DNA of 64,000 nucleotides from Hirsutella rhossiliensis (taxonomy: Eukaryota; Ascomycota; Sordariomycetes; Hypocreales; Ophiocordycipitaceae): contig NW_025408684.1 of the NCBI RefSeq assembly GCF_020360975.1, positions 62,001 through 126,000 on the forward strand, read 5' to 3'. The notes beneath the pieces are model-generated. The model had not been told where the DNA came from. It saw only the letters and a list, made by a program, of their open reading frames with translations, and searched no databases. Shown piece by piece: positions 52,920 to 63,592 of this stretch. Each line of letters opens with the position of its first letter. Positions within the stretch are counted from its first letter, which is position 1. The translations under genes and the position numbers were made by a program.

Positions 52920-55790
52920 CCAGGTCGGCGTCTGCGGGGTTCTTGCGTTCCTGCCAGCGTCTCGTACCTCTCCCTAGGGCCATCATTGGTCTTGATTGGC
53001 CCGTACTTGTCCTCGAATGCCTTCATCGCAATTGTTCCTTGCAACCACTCAACTGGCTCCCAAGTCGGCTCTGCGTAGCCCGTCCATCGCACTAGTGCTT
53101 GCCTGAATTCCCCTCGTCCCCGCTTCTTCCATCTCGCGCAGAGAATCTCGTCGACATCCCACAGATTCGTGCCGGACTCATCTTGTACCGGTGGTGGCTG
53201 TGCGTCATCTACCTTTTGGCCAGGAGCCGGATCTTCGTGACTGTGTACTTGTGATGCAGCCAGTCGAGCTTCTTGCACGGTCGTGGCGATCTGTAGTTTG
53301 CCATCGAGAGCCACACCTTGTCACCAACTTCAAATCGCTCCGCAGGCTGTCGCTTTGCGTTGGCAGCCTCTTCTTGTTGTTGCTGTGAGGAGGCCATCAC
53401 TGCTTGCATGTACTCATTGACCTCCTGCAGGCGACTGAGTAGGCTATCAGCTCTGCTTTCCTCTCTATGCCTCGGTGGCTCTTCCGATTCCTCGACGCTG
53501 ATGGGATCGACGTGGTAACCATGCTCAGCGAAAAGGGGCTGATCTTGGTCGCTGCGGATTCACGATTGTTGAGTGCCAGCTGCGCGGCAGGGAGCAGTTC
53601 TCCCAGTCGTCCTGCACGTACGACACGTAGGCTCTCAGGTAGGCCTCGATCTCCTGGTTCATTCTCTCTGGCCCTCCGTCCGTCTGAGGATGATAGGCCG
53701 TGCTCAATTTCTGCGTGACACCTGCAAGACGGCAGAACCTCTTCCAGAACCTACTTAGCCAGTTGCTCCGCGGTCGCTGACGATGGACCGTGGCATTCCG
53801 TGAAATCGGTAATGACACTGGAGAAAACGGTTTGCACACGGCTCAGCTTCCATGTTGTCCATCACCTCGAGGTCACAGCCTTTGTCAGTCTGTCCACAAT
53901 CACCCACAGGTACCTTGCCTTGCTCGGTCCAGTAGGCGGCAGATCTGTGATGAAGTCCATGGACAAATGGCTTCGGGGTCGATCTGGAATCGGCAGAGGC
54001 TTGAGAAATCCCCTTTTCGACTGGCGCCAGATGTGTGCTCTGCCGCAGGTGTCGCAATTGGCTACGTACCGGCGAACCAGCTGGGACTGCCCAGGCCAGT
54101 AGAATCGCCGAGCCACAATAGCCAGCGTACCTTCCCTGCCGGGATGACCGGTCGCAACAGAGTCATGCGACTGCTGCACAATGCGGGTTCTCAACTGGTC
54201 TTTCTCAGCTTCCTCCTGGTTACCCTCCTCTCCGGATCCACCCGGCACCCAAATACGGTCTCTGAATGTCAGCCTTTTGCCTGCGTCGATCGCACATTCT
54301 GAAATCTGGATCTTCAGGCCCAGCGAGGGCGGGAAGGCACGCTCGCGATCGCGGACTGCCTTATAGGCTGCCCGGAATATCGAGTCCTTCGCCACCGTTT
54401 CGTCCCAGAGTTGCTGCAGGTCCGCTACCTCGAAGACCTTCATCTTCGGCAGGGTGGATGCCTCTGAACAGTCAGAACTCATCGCGTTGATACATGCTCT
54501 TGTCGATGATGGAATGGCACTATCCGGTATCAACTGTATCATTCTTCCTTGTTCCCGCTCGTCGTCAATGCCCTGTGGCTTGTCTTGTTCACGGCGGGAC
54601 AACGCATCAGGCACGACAGCCTCGCTTCCCGGTCGATACTCGAGCTTGAAGTCGAACTGGGACAATTCGGCTGCCCAACGGCTCTGCCGTTCCGTGAGCT
54701 TCTGGCGTGTCATGAAATACTCCAGGTTGCGGTGATCGGTAAGGATTGTAAATGGGCCGCAGCTCCTAAGTTCGGCGTTCCAGTTGTCGAGACATCTCAT
54801 GATGGCAAGCATCTCCTTGTCGTGAATGGGATAGTTGTACTCCGCTGGCGAAAGTCGCTTCGAGAAGAAGGCGCATGCGTGTCGACGTCCATCTGGGCCT
54901 TCCTGCGACAGGACGCCTCCCAATGCGTAGCCTGAGCAATCCGTCTCCAAAAAGGTCGGGAGGCTCGGGTCCCACTGCTTGAGCACCGGTGACTCGCAAA
55001 ATCGTCGCTTCAGCTCCTGAAACGCCTCGTTCTCCGCTCGTCCCCAATGAAAGGCAGTTCCTTTCTTAAGCAGGGCATCCAGAGACTGCGTGATCTTGGC
55101 ATAGTCGGGGATGAAGATCCGGTAATAGTTGGCGAAGCCCAGAAAGCTTCTGACACCCTTCACCGTGGTCAGGGCCTCCCATTCGCGGATGGCGCGCTGC
55201 TTTTCGGGGTCGCAGGCGATTCCTTTCCTGCGTTGACGATGAACCCAAGGTATTTGACCTCTTGTACCGAAAACTCGCACTTCGCTGGGTCTAGGTGCAG
55301 CCCAGCGTCGGCGAGTGCTTGGAACTCGTCGCACCTTAGCCTCATGATCCGCCTTCGAACCGCTCGAGTAGATCAGTACATCATCCAGGTACGCTGTGAC
55401 AAAGTCGTCCAGCCATTCGCGCAATACACTGTTCATGTATCGTTGGAATGATGCCGGGGCGCCGCTCAGGCCGAAAGGGCACACGAGCCACTCGTAGAGC
55501 CCAAACCTCGTGCGAAATGCAGTCTTTCCCTCATGTCCCGGAGCCATGCGGATCTTATGGAAAGCGGCCACCACGTCCAACTTGGTGAACCACTTAGCCT
55601 TGGCCAGATTCTGCAGGGTCTCCGCGATGAGGGCAGTGGGTATCGGTCGCGCTTGGTGATTGCATTCAGCGCTCGGTAGTCGCAACAAAATCGCAGCCCT
55701 CCATTCGGCTTCCGCACGAACAGCACCGGCGCGGCAGCCGCTGAGCTACTCGCTCGGATGAATCCTCTGTCCAGCAGGTCTTTCAGGGTC
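52920..55790 (-). pseudogene. Gypsy pol: RT, RNase H, integrase, chromodomain
   Basis: Reading leftwards, the reverse transcriptase spans roughly 55790-55300 (VLFVRKPNGGLRFCCDYRAL, FGLSGAPASFQRYMN, active site AYLDDVLIYS). RNase H follows (FLETDCSGYALGGVLSQEGP, TDHRNLEYFMTRQKLT). The integrase has an HHCC zinc region (HPGREGTLAIVARRFYWPG, CDTCGRAH) and a catalytic core (SMDFITDLPPTG, about 53950; the AYHPQTDGGPERMN segment, about 53680). The C-terminus is a chromodomain (WDVDEILCARW, ALVRWTGYAEPTWEPVEWL, about 53160-53000), which in chromoviruses targets integration to chromatin marks. The frames are 55688-53862, 54057-53755, 53839-53525, 53409-53209 and 53314-52900, so four or five shifts are needed. 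Given the indel-only LTR difference these may not all be real. Confidence 0.85.
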
Positions 55791-57715
55791 TTTCGCAAGA
55801 CCAACAGCTCTTCTCGTGACATGTTGTAGAGTGGGCCCCACGGAAGGGGTGGCTCGTTGCCGTTCTTGTCAGGCTGCAGGTTGACTTCATGATCCACACC
55901 CGGTCGATGTGGCGGCAGCTTCATTGCCTCTCCTGGTGAGAATAGGTCGCGGAATTCTTTCAGCACTTCTGCCGGGACCTTCTCGCTCGGATCGACTGGC
56001 GGCTTCGGCTGAAGCGCCCTCTCTATATCCGACAAACTGATTGCATGAATCGAGATCGCGTTGCACTTCTTGCGTCTCTTTGCGCGTCGACACTCCGCCG
56101 TGAATACGGCTGCCGACACGAGTCTTGCGCTTCGAATCGCGCGTATCTTGGCGGGCTCTTCCTGCCCAATGAGGCGTATCGTCACACCTGCCCTCCCATG
56201 GTACATTCGCTGCTTGGCAGCATCGTACACGACGTGATTTCTCTCCATCCAAGGCCGGCCGAGGAACATGTCCTGGCCCAGGCTTGGGATCACGTATGCA
56301 AAGACACGTTCGTCAAATCCAGCTGTCTCGACCACAACAGCCACGACCCTGGGGATATGACACTCTTCGCTGACTCTGAGAATCCCCAATTTCTCGTGGT
56401 TTCGAGTCGACGAAGGGTATCCGCAGCTTCCGAACAAGGGCTTCGTCGATCACGGCATAGCAGTCACATCCACAGTCGACAAGGGCGCGTATTCGATAGC
56501 CTCGGTTTACCCGCGCGTTGACTAATACAGTCCGACTATTCATTCGTGGCTTGAACGCTTCCCAGTCCCGGATGTCTGCCTTTGCAGGCCCCGGCGCCCG
56601 CTTTCGCCCGGGGCTAGTCTTTCCCGCCGACTCGTCCTCACTGGATGCTGCGGTTGATTCCGAATCATCTGCGGCATCGGGCTTCTTCATGCGCGCAGCT
56701 TTAGGTCGCTGTTGCTTCCCTTCGCCAGGAAAGACCACCTGGGCTGGGCAGTCCACGATAAGATGATCCGTCCGACCACAGCGATAGCAGCGGCGCTCAT
56801 CCTTCGGCTTCTTATCGACATGTCGACGACCCTTCGACTCGTGGCCAATACGGTTGATGTCCGTCATCTTAACATCTCCGTCGGGGTCCTCCGGTTCCTC
56901 CTTGGGTCGTTGCCTTGGTAGCTGTTGAGGCGTCCGCTCAGTCGACGTCGGCTGCCTACCGGGTTTCAGTCTCTCCAATCTGCCCGCAATTTCCTGAACT
57001 CTCGCAAGCCATCCCTGGTAGTCGTCGGGTAGGACGGCTGTGACCAAACTCTCTTGGAGGCGTGCATTTATTGCGTTCTCTAGAAATACGATCTTTGCAC
57101 TGTCCGGCCAGTCTGCTCCCCCGGCTTCAGCTAATGCCTGTTCGAATCGGGAAGGAAGGACGCGAGAGGTTGGTCTTCGCGCTGCCGCATAGTTCTCAGC
57201 GTGGCAGCAGCGCGGGATTGGATGTTGCTGTCCTGGTAGGTTCGGTCGAGGTATCGCATGAACTCTTGGGGTCGTAGCTACCCCAGGGCCTCCGCGGCGT
57301 AAAGGTAGCGACCACTTGCTGTGGTCGCTCGTCCAAACATGAGTTGATGAGGTACCAAAGTTCGCGATTTCCACTGTAGTAGTGTGCATCAAGGTCCAGC
57401 TTGTCTCGCATCTGCCTGGCCCAGGAGGAGTAGCTCTTCCGTGAGCCGTCATACTTGGGTGGGTTGGGCAACGGTTTCCGCATTCCAGTACCGCAGGTTT
57501 TGGGAGGGCGTGCCCAAGCCAGGCGTGCTCTCGCCCAATCCTCGTGCCACTGGCGGCGATTGCAAGTCGGCGCTCTGCGGCTGCGCTCGCCCGAGTTGCT
57601 CCATCAGCAAGGAAAGTTGGTCCTGTAGAGGGCTGAGAGTCGCATTGACCGCTTCTTGAATGCGTTGGTCAATCCATTGCTGCTGGAGACTTGGGCTCTC
57701 ACTCTGCTGGTCCAT
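55791..57715 (-). pseudogene. Gypsy gag and protease
   Basis: The ATG at 57715 begins MDQQSESPSLQQQ. The capsid-like region (PPKYDGSRKSYSSWARQMRD, then VFLENAINARLQESL) spans about 57480-57050. The CCHC knuckle (CYRCGRTDHLIVDC) is at about 56790-56750. The protease site reads IRALVDCGCDCYAVIDEAL near 56470, with DCG in place of the usual DS/TG triad. The frame then continues through FLGRPWMERNHVVYD (about 56260) into the RT. Shifts lie near 57440, 57230 and 56410. The Cys replacing Ser/Thr in the protease triad is odd and might reduce activity, or be a lineage trait. Confidence 0.78.
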
Positions 57716-57752
57716 CCTGACGAGCAGTCTGCAGCTTGCGGTATTTAGAAGG

Positions 57753-57763
57753 AGCTCTAGATA
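57753..57763 (-). promoter_or_regulatory. Putative self-priming primer-binding site
   Basis: Directly downstream of the 5' LTR the element strand reads tatctagagct. The complementary 11-mer agctctagata lies in the LTR (57826-57816, element strand). This is the arrangement of Tf1/sushi-type elements, whose mRNA 5' end folds back to prime reverse transcription instead of a tRNA. Confidence 0.72.
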
Positions 57764-57999
57764 TGTGAAAGGCTGGCCCGGAGTTTATTCAACAAGCAGG
57801 TGCCTAGATGTTGTCTATCTAGAGCTAAGGAGGAAAAGAAGCTGAACTCGAGGCGTAGCCTCGAGTGCGAGCTTATATTGCCCTTCTCGGAATGTTCTCG
57901 CAGCTTCTGGGTCCGCGGAGCGGGGCCGGTGTTGCCACCGGAGCACGACCCACCGGACCCGGTACAACCGGGTCCACCAGCCGGGCACAGCCCGTGACA
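57764..57999 (-). repeat. 5' LTR of the gypsy element
   Basis: 236 bp. A TATA string (tataag) is at 57873-57878 on the element strand. An 8-bp-stem dyad (ctcgaggc-gta-gcctcgag, 57847-57865) lies between it and the self-priming 11-mer. Confidence 0.93.
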
Positions 58000-59187
58000 G
58001 ATTGACTTACAATCCATCGGTCTGACGCTCCAACTCGAAGGCTTCGCCACCATGACTCGATTCGCACATTCCGTGTACTTGGCCCGTACATATGACAAGA
58101 CTCAATAAGGTCTCCTTGGCGATACATGTGACGCATACCATTTATATCCTCATACGTAAATCGTGCTGACCCAGCTCTTGCAATCGCCGCTTGTGCCGCA
58201 ACCCAAAGAGGAGTCTCGACGCCGTAGTCACAGCGAGTGAAAAGGGCGCATTCCAGATGCTGTACAGCAACAAGATACTGCTTGAGTGTGCTTAACGCTG
58301 TAGTCGCTGACCTTCCCAAGAAGAACCAGACAATACAGCGCGAATATGCATCAATGCAAGCATAGACTTGAAAGCCGAAGCGCTTGAGCTTCTCGTACCC
58401 ATCGAGGCACCAAAGGAAGTTTGGTCCCGGCACGGTAAAGTCAGTACGATGCTTGAAGTTGCCCTCGCGGCGCCTTTGGACTTCCTCCGGAAAGACTGAA
58501 CGATAAAATCATAGAGACGGTTTTGCGATACCAAGACGCCACCTTTTAGTCGGACATAGTTGTAGAGATAGCCTCTGCCAAATGAACGAACCGCAGATGT
58601 CTCTTGGAGGTCCCTTCCAATGAATTCAATCGCGGCACGAAGAGCTGCTTGCCGTTCGTCGTCCGTGCGATAACGGCGTTTCATTCCATTCTGTAGTCGA
58701 GTGCGTACGACTGTGTGAAGGGATACCGTCATTCCATCCTTGGTCCGTAAGTCACGAGCGATTGAAGAGTCACTATACCCGTATGTATAGAAGTAAAAGC
58801 GAACTCGTTCAATAAGCTCTTCAGTGATGTGTATATTCTGCCGTGAAAGACCCAGAGTGGCCAGATGGCTCTTTAATGTGCGTAACGAGATCTCTGCCTG
58901 CTTCTTGCACGAAGGGTATCATTGACTTGAGCCAGTATACCCGTAAGTGTAAACTTTAACTCATGCATCTCAACGATCTCTTCGAACAAGTCATCAAGCC
59001 GTAATTGACGAGATAGTCCCCAGGCGGCAATTTGGGTCTGAAGGGTCCGTAAGCTGATTGTCGGAGAGTCTTGGGCGACGAGCAGGCTGTTCAACGATTG
59101 CAGCATTTCCTGTTGCGTAGACCTTGACAGGAAGAGACCATTAATGTGATCCCGGAAGGGCTCAAGATCAACACTGCGTTTAGGCAT

Positions 59188-59349
59188 CGTTGTATCGCAG
59201 ATATAGCAATGCAGTGGTCTCAATTGGGTTATTTGACGTCGGACGAGGGCTCCATACGGTCTTGTGCCTTGAGGCAGGCGGGGTTGAGGGGTCAGGCGGC
59301 GTCGTGGCGGTTTAGCGCGATTTCTTTTTTGCGGTGCGTGCCTTTGTTG
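59188..59349. other. 5' flank of the integrase-core gene, target of Pogo-3
   Basis: GC-rich sequence whose last 45 bases (from 59305) match 48593-48640 in inverted orientation. It breaks off at the Pogo-3 insertion. Confidence 0.6.
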
Positions 59350-61461
59350 CTTAAGGGATTTTCCGGTGATCTGCCGGATCTGGCGATTCGCCGGATTTTG
59401 GGCTCATTGCATTCCAGCAAAGAACTGAGAATAACTTCACGAATACTATTTGAATTGTTCTAAAATCTTATAAGAGCAGTTAATAATGCTCAAAGATGCC
59501 ACTCAATCTTTTTGAAGTCATCCAGCCATCGAGGTCGTCTTCTGTTACTCTCCGATCGCGCAAGTCCCCGAAATGCACCCATTGCCTCCCGATCACTATC
59601 AACAGCTAAAGAGGGCCTTTGAGGACAGGATATGTCGTTTGAAGTTATCATTGCCTTATTATTTGCGTTATTATATAGTGTGTTTGGTACCTGCAATGCT
59701 ATGGCCCGCTCTGGTGTGAACGGAAGAGTGACAATTTTTGCAGCGTGAACATCCTGACTCCTCTCGCGACCCTCAGAAGCCACCCGTCGCTCATTCTGCA
59801 TTTTCTGTGGCTTTTCCACTTTCAAAATCTTCAGCTCTTGTTAATAATGCCAATTTATCTCCTTATTTTGCTTCACGGCCTCCGTCATCCGTCGTTTTCT
59901 CCCAATTTCCGCCTCTCATTGCTTCCTCTTCTCTAGAGCGAGAGCTTTGCTCCGCTGCCTTCTGCTGTCGCTGAAGCTTTCGGGCCTCCTTCTTCAGAGC
60001 CTCCTCTTTCTTTGGAGTCCTTTCACTGTCATTTTTGGCGAGCTTGAGCCACAATTTTAGAGCTAAACACCTCGTCTGCACTAGAATCTGTACAGCAGAA
60101 GAGATCATCTTTGAAGCCTTACCGGTCTGCCTGCGCTGGTTCTTGTGACTACTTGTTCTCTGCATACTTTAACTCTCATATCAAGCACTTAAAACTCATA
60201 TTGAGGGCTCCCGAGGTGCTGCTCAGCCTTCGGCTGTTGCGCCAGCATCAACAGAGGACTTCTCGACTACTTCCTGAAATGCGTTCCAAAACACAGTCTA
60301 GATCTTCGATTTCAGCAATCCAATGAACCTTTTTGATTTGTCTGTGTACTGGATAAGATCATGCGTATACGCTGTTGAGAGAGGCTGAATAACGATACAT
60401 CAAGGGTTGCAGCCGATGAATGGATTGAGGGGGAAACACCACAACGATCACTCGGTGCCGGTCACACCACTCCATAAATTCGATACTAAAATGGTTAAGT
60501 GGCCATCGGGAACCAAAGGCGATAAGCACAACCGTTTCGAGCTTTCACCTGGTAAACCGGTCGAACGTACCGGTGAGCTGCTCATTTCAATATTGTGATT
60601 CGTCCACCTCGTTTTTGACGTGTTAAAAATATTTATTGACGACTTGATTCACGTTTCACGAACCAAAAGTCCAGAGTTTGTGCTGGCTTGTCTTGGTGGA
60701 TGAGAAATGGGGCAGCGATGCCATCTCTTGACTGACGCACATCTTGAACGTAAGGGAGGATGGGTTGCCATTTTTTAATACGCCGAGCAATTTTGCCTTG
60801 TTTTCTTATAATAAGAGGAATACCCTGTTCGTTCAAATGCTCATAAGGAATAGAAAGCCCATTTCATCCATGTTATACGTGTTTTAGGGTAGGGTGTCGA
60901 ATTTCTCAATTTTCGTGCACGTCTTTCCTTGTCAGGTGTGAAAGCGGAGCCTCGCGCACTGAATTTCAAGCTAAAAATAAACCTTACATTCAGATGCATA
61001 GATAGGTTCTTTTCAGAAGATGCTTGTACCGTCGAATCACGTTCAATCTGGCTCATTACGGGTGCGTAGAATGAAGTTATCCAGCTCGCCCTTCCAACCC
61101 CATTTTTGCAGTATCCTGAGCCAAGTTCTGCACTATGGATAGAATGGGGAGAATCCCACATGATTAAAGCCTACGATGAAAGCCAATAATGTTCTGTTTT
61201 GCTGTATTGGCTGAAATGACTTACACAATCTGTCGGCATCCTATTTTGGCCGTTGCTTGGTTTGATGTCAGCACCGCAGCATTGCCCCTAGATAAAAGTT
61301 CTAAATATATGCCAGACTTTCACTGCTTCTGATGATTCAGGAAATCAAAGGATACGTCAATTGGCACCGTTGTTGTTGAGCTATTGTCGATTGATGTTGA
61401 GCGTGCGAAGTCGCCGCAATCCGGCAGATCACCAGATCCGGCAGATCATCGGAAAATCCCT
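59350..61461 (-). mobile_element. Pogo-type element (Pogo-3), TA duplication, decayed transposase
   Basis: Diverged terminal inverted repeats of about 50 bp (agggattttccggtgatctg at 59350; the complement ends at 61461) are flanked by TA inside TTAA. The empty site is preserved at 48593 (gcacattaagcaac), confirming the borders. The interior is AT-richer than its neighbours. Confidence 0.82.
59490..61161 (-). pseudogene. Pogo-3 transposase remnant
   Basis: Only pieces are readable. The third catalytic region appears as HRVIVVVFPPQSIHRLQPLD (about 60450-60390, minus strand), preceded by degenerate sequence. Downstream comes a lysine/arginine/glutamate-rich helical tail (KKEEALKKEARKLQRQQKAAE, 60020-59950) typical of Fot1-like C-termini. 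A further tail frame is at 59825-59490. The first and second aspartate motifs could not be located with confidence; candidate pieces lie at 60836-60633 and 61161-60841. Numerous shifts and stops are present. Confidence 0.55.
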
Positions 61462-61522
61462 TAATGTGCGACCGTAGTCTGCGGTTCTTAGTGGCGCGCC
61501 CGGGCGCGCAATTTTATTTGGG
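61462..61522. other. Spacer between Pogo-3 and Pogo-4
   Basis: Contains the right half of the Pogo-3 target (atgtgcgaccg) and a GC palindrome (gcgcgcccgggcgcgc, about 61495-61510). Confidence 0.5.
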
Positions 61523-63592
61523 CGCCCCTTCCCGGTCAGACCCCCTACTCGGTCAGAAAAATTTCCCACCGCCGCGACCCACACTTATGGCAAGACAAAC
61601 CGAGCACAATGACGGCGACGGGAGACCAATTGGTTCCACGCGAAGAACGGGTCCTGCTCGCCGTCAGGGCCTATCAGCAGGGCCAATTCGAAAGTACCCG
61701 CAAGGCAGCGGCCGCATACGACGTCCTCAATCGACAGTATCTGATCGACTGCGCGGTGTCATTCGCCGACGCGACGCTCAGGTGAACAACCTAAAGTTGA
61801 CGGCGACGGAAGAGACTGCCCTGGTACAATGGATCTTGTCGATGGACGAGCGAGGATGCCGCCGACAGTGGCTTACACTCGTCGGATGGCCAACTTATTG
61901 CTATCCGAGCGAGGCAAAGATCCTGTCGGGAGAACTGGGTGCGGAAGTTTGTTGGCCGCCACGGCGAAATCAAGGCAAAGTACTCTCGCCGATACGATTA
62001 TCAACGCGCCAAATGCGAAGACCCCAAAGATCCAAGGATGGTACGATCGAGTCGCGGCGACGAAACAGAAATGGGGATTCTTGACGAGGATGTCTATAAC
62101 TTTGATGAGACGGGGTTTCAAATGGGAGTCGCCGCAACGGCGAGAGTCCTTACCGGTCTGACCGGCGAGGTCGGGCAATACTCACGCAGCCTGGAAATCG
62201 CGAATGGGTTACTGTGATCGAGTCTATCAATTGCCAAGGTTGGGCTTTACCGGCGAAGGTTATCTTCCAGGGCAAGTTACACCAAGCAAGCTGGTACGAA
62301 TCAGGAGTGCCCGATGACTGGCATATCGCCGTTAGTGAGAACGGCTGGACTTCCGACGACCTTGCTTTGAATTGGCTAAAGAAGTCTTTGATCCGAATAC
62401 ACGGCGCCGTACGGTTGGTACGCATCGACTTCTTATTCTCGACGGGCACGGTAGCCACGTCACGCCGGAATTTGACAAGTACTGTACGGCCAATTCCATT
62501 GTGGTACTCCAAATGCCTGCACATTCCTCACATCTCTTGCAGCCCCTTGATGTCGGGTGCTTTTCGCCGTTGAAAACAATATATGGCCGGAAGGTTCAAG
62601 AGAAAATGCTCGCTGGGATCCATCATATCGACAAGCAGGACTTCCTTCCTATATACTTAGAGGCTCGCCGACAAGCACTTTCGCCGTCGAATATCCGAAG
62701 CGGATTTATGGCAACAGGCCTCTTTCCGTTCGACCCAAACAAGGTATTATCGCGGTTACAAGTTCAGGTTGACAAAGTTGGTAACGATCACGGCGACAAG
62801 AATACCCCAAGCCCCAACAAGAGCCTGGAAGCAGCCAAGACTCCGTATAACGTCAACCAGCTTATCACTCACGCCGAAAGCCTTCTTCAACGCCGGCCAC
62901 AAAATCCAGACTCGCCAGTCTCACAATCTATCAACCAGCTTATCAAAGGATGTCAAATGGCCATGCATGGCGCCGCCCTCCTTGCCGACGAAAACCGGCA
63001 ACTTCGGTCAGAAAACCAGCGGCGAAAGCAGAGAAAAGAAAAGCGCCGTGAATACATTGGCGACGGCGGTACTCTATCGGTTGCAGAGGGCACGGCTAGG
63101 ATAAAGCGACGGAGAGAAGAAGAAGAAGAGCGGGTTAAGCGACGGAGAGTGGAGGAAGAGGAGAGGACCAAGCGCCGGCGAGAGAAGGACGAGGAGCGGG
63201 CCAAGCGACGACAAGAAGAAGAAGAGGGCCGAGCGACGGCGACAAGAGAACGAGGAATGGTTCAAGCTACGGCGAGAAAAGGAAGAGGAGCGGGTCAAGA
63301 AACAGAGAGCAAAGGAAGATGAGCGGGCCAAGCGACGGCGGGAAGAAGAGGAGCGGGTCCAACGACAGATAGAAGAGAAGCTAAGTGTCCCAAGACAGCG
63401 TGCACCACCACGGTGTAGTAAATGTAGGTCTTTTGAACACACTGCCCGTACGTGTAATAGATAGTCCTAAATCGACTTACTTGTCTCTTGGAGTAAATAT
63501 GTCGTGGTTATTGTGCTCGGTTTGTCTTGCCATAAGTGTGGGTCGCGGCGGTGGGGAATTTTTCTGACCGAGTAGGGGGTCTGACCGGGAAG
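61523..63592 (+). mobile_element. Pogo-type element (Pogo-4) with about 75-bp inverted repeats
   Basis: Inverted repeats (left 61523-61605, starting ccccttcccggtcagaccc; right about 63510-63592) are nearly perfect over about 80 bp. They enclose one transposase gene. The exact ends and the TA duplication are unclear because the bases outside the match differ. Confidence 0.82.
61609..63464 (+). pseudogene. Pogo-4 transposase with Arg/Glu tail and C-terminal zinc knuckle
   Basis: The ATG at 61609 opens a psq-type helix-turn-helix (VLLAVRAYQQGQFESTRKAA). A CENP-B-type region follows (LKLTATEETALVQWILSMDE). The DDE_1 core has its three Asp in VYNFDETGFQMG (about 62094), LLILDGHGSHVTPEF (about 62433) and LLQPLDVGCFSPLK (about 62537). 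The longest clean frame is 62372-63322. A long charged tail (RRREEEEERVKRRR and variants, about 63100-63370) continues after a shift near 63230. It ends in a CCHC knuckle CSKCRSFEHTARTC (about 63415-63460), directly before the stop. Shifts near 61740, 61860, 61930, 62050 and 62215 break the N-terminal half. The knuckle could bind element DNA or RNA. Confidence 0.8.

Larger units (their letters stand above)
52668..57999 (-). mobile_element. Complete Ty3/gypsy chromovirus, gattg duplication
   Basis: 5.33 kb between gattg copies (52663-52667 and 58000-58004). LTRs are at 57764-57999 (5') and 52668-52899 (3'). It encodes gag, protease, reverse transcriptase, RNase H, integrase and a C-terminal chromodomain. 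The primer-binding site adjoining the 5' LTR is self-complementary to the element's own LTR (see findings). Substitutions between the LTRs are absent and only four bases are indel-different, so the insertion is young. Confidence 0.93.
52066..59187 (-). pseudogene. Integrase-core (Ginger-like) transposase gene, intron invaded by a gypsy element
   Basis: Exon 1 runs from the ATG at 59187 to 58011. It carries an N-terminal repeated helical segment (SLRTLQTQIAAWGLSRQ, echoed by SLRTLKSHLATLGLSRQ) and an rve-type integrase core: FLWCLDGYEKLKRFGFQVYA and CIDAYSRCIVWFFLGRSATT hold the first two acidic positions, and NVRIESWWRSLR the third (E). A 50-bp intron (gtaagt at 58010-58005; gctaat branch-like; ending ...gagtag at 52624) now contains the complete LTR element 52668-57999. 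Exon 2 (52623-52066) reads FFNELAHSALFIESM... to the stop. Frameshifts near 58905 and 58505 break exon 1. Fungal proteins of this type are thought to derive from Ginger-like cut-and-paste transposons; terminal repeats were not delimited. Confidence 0.72.

Noticed and set aside
59346..61465. piggyBac element suggested by TTAA at both ends
   Set aside because: The interior encodes a pogo/Fot1-type motif (HRLQPLD), and TA inside TTAA explains the duplication equally well.
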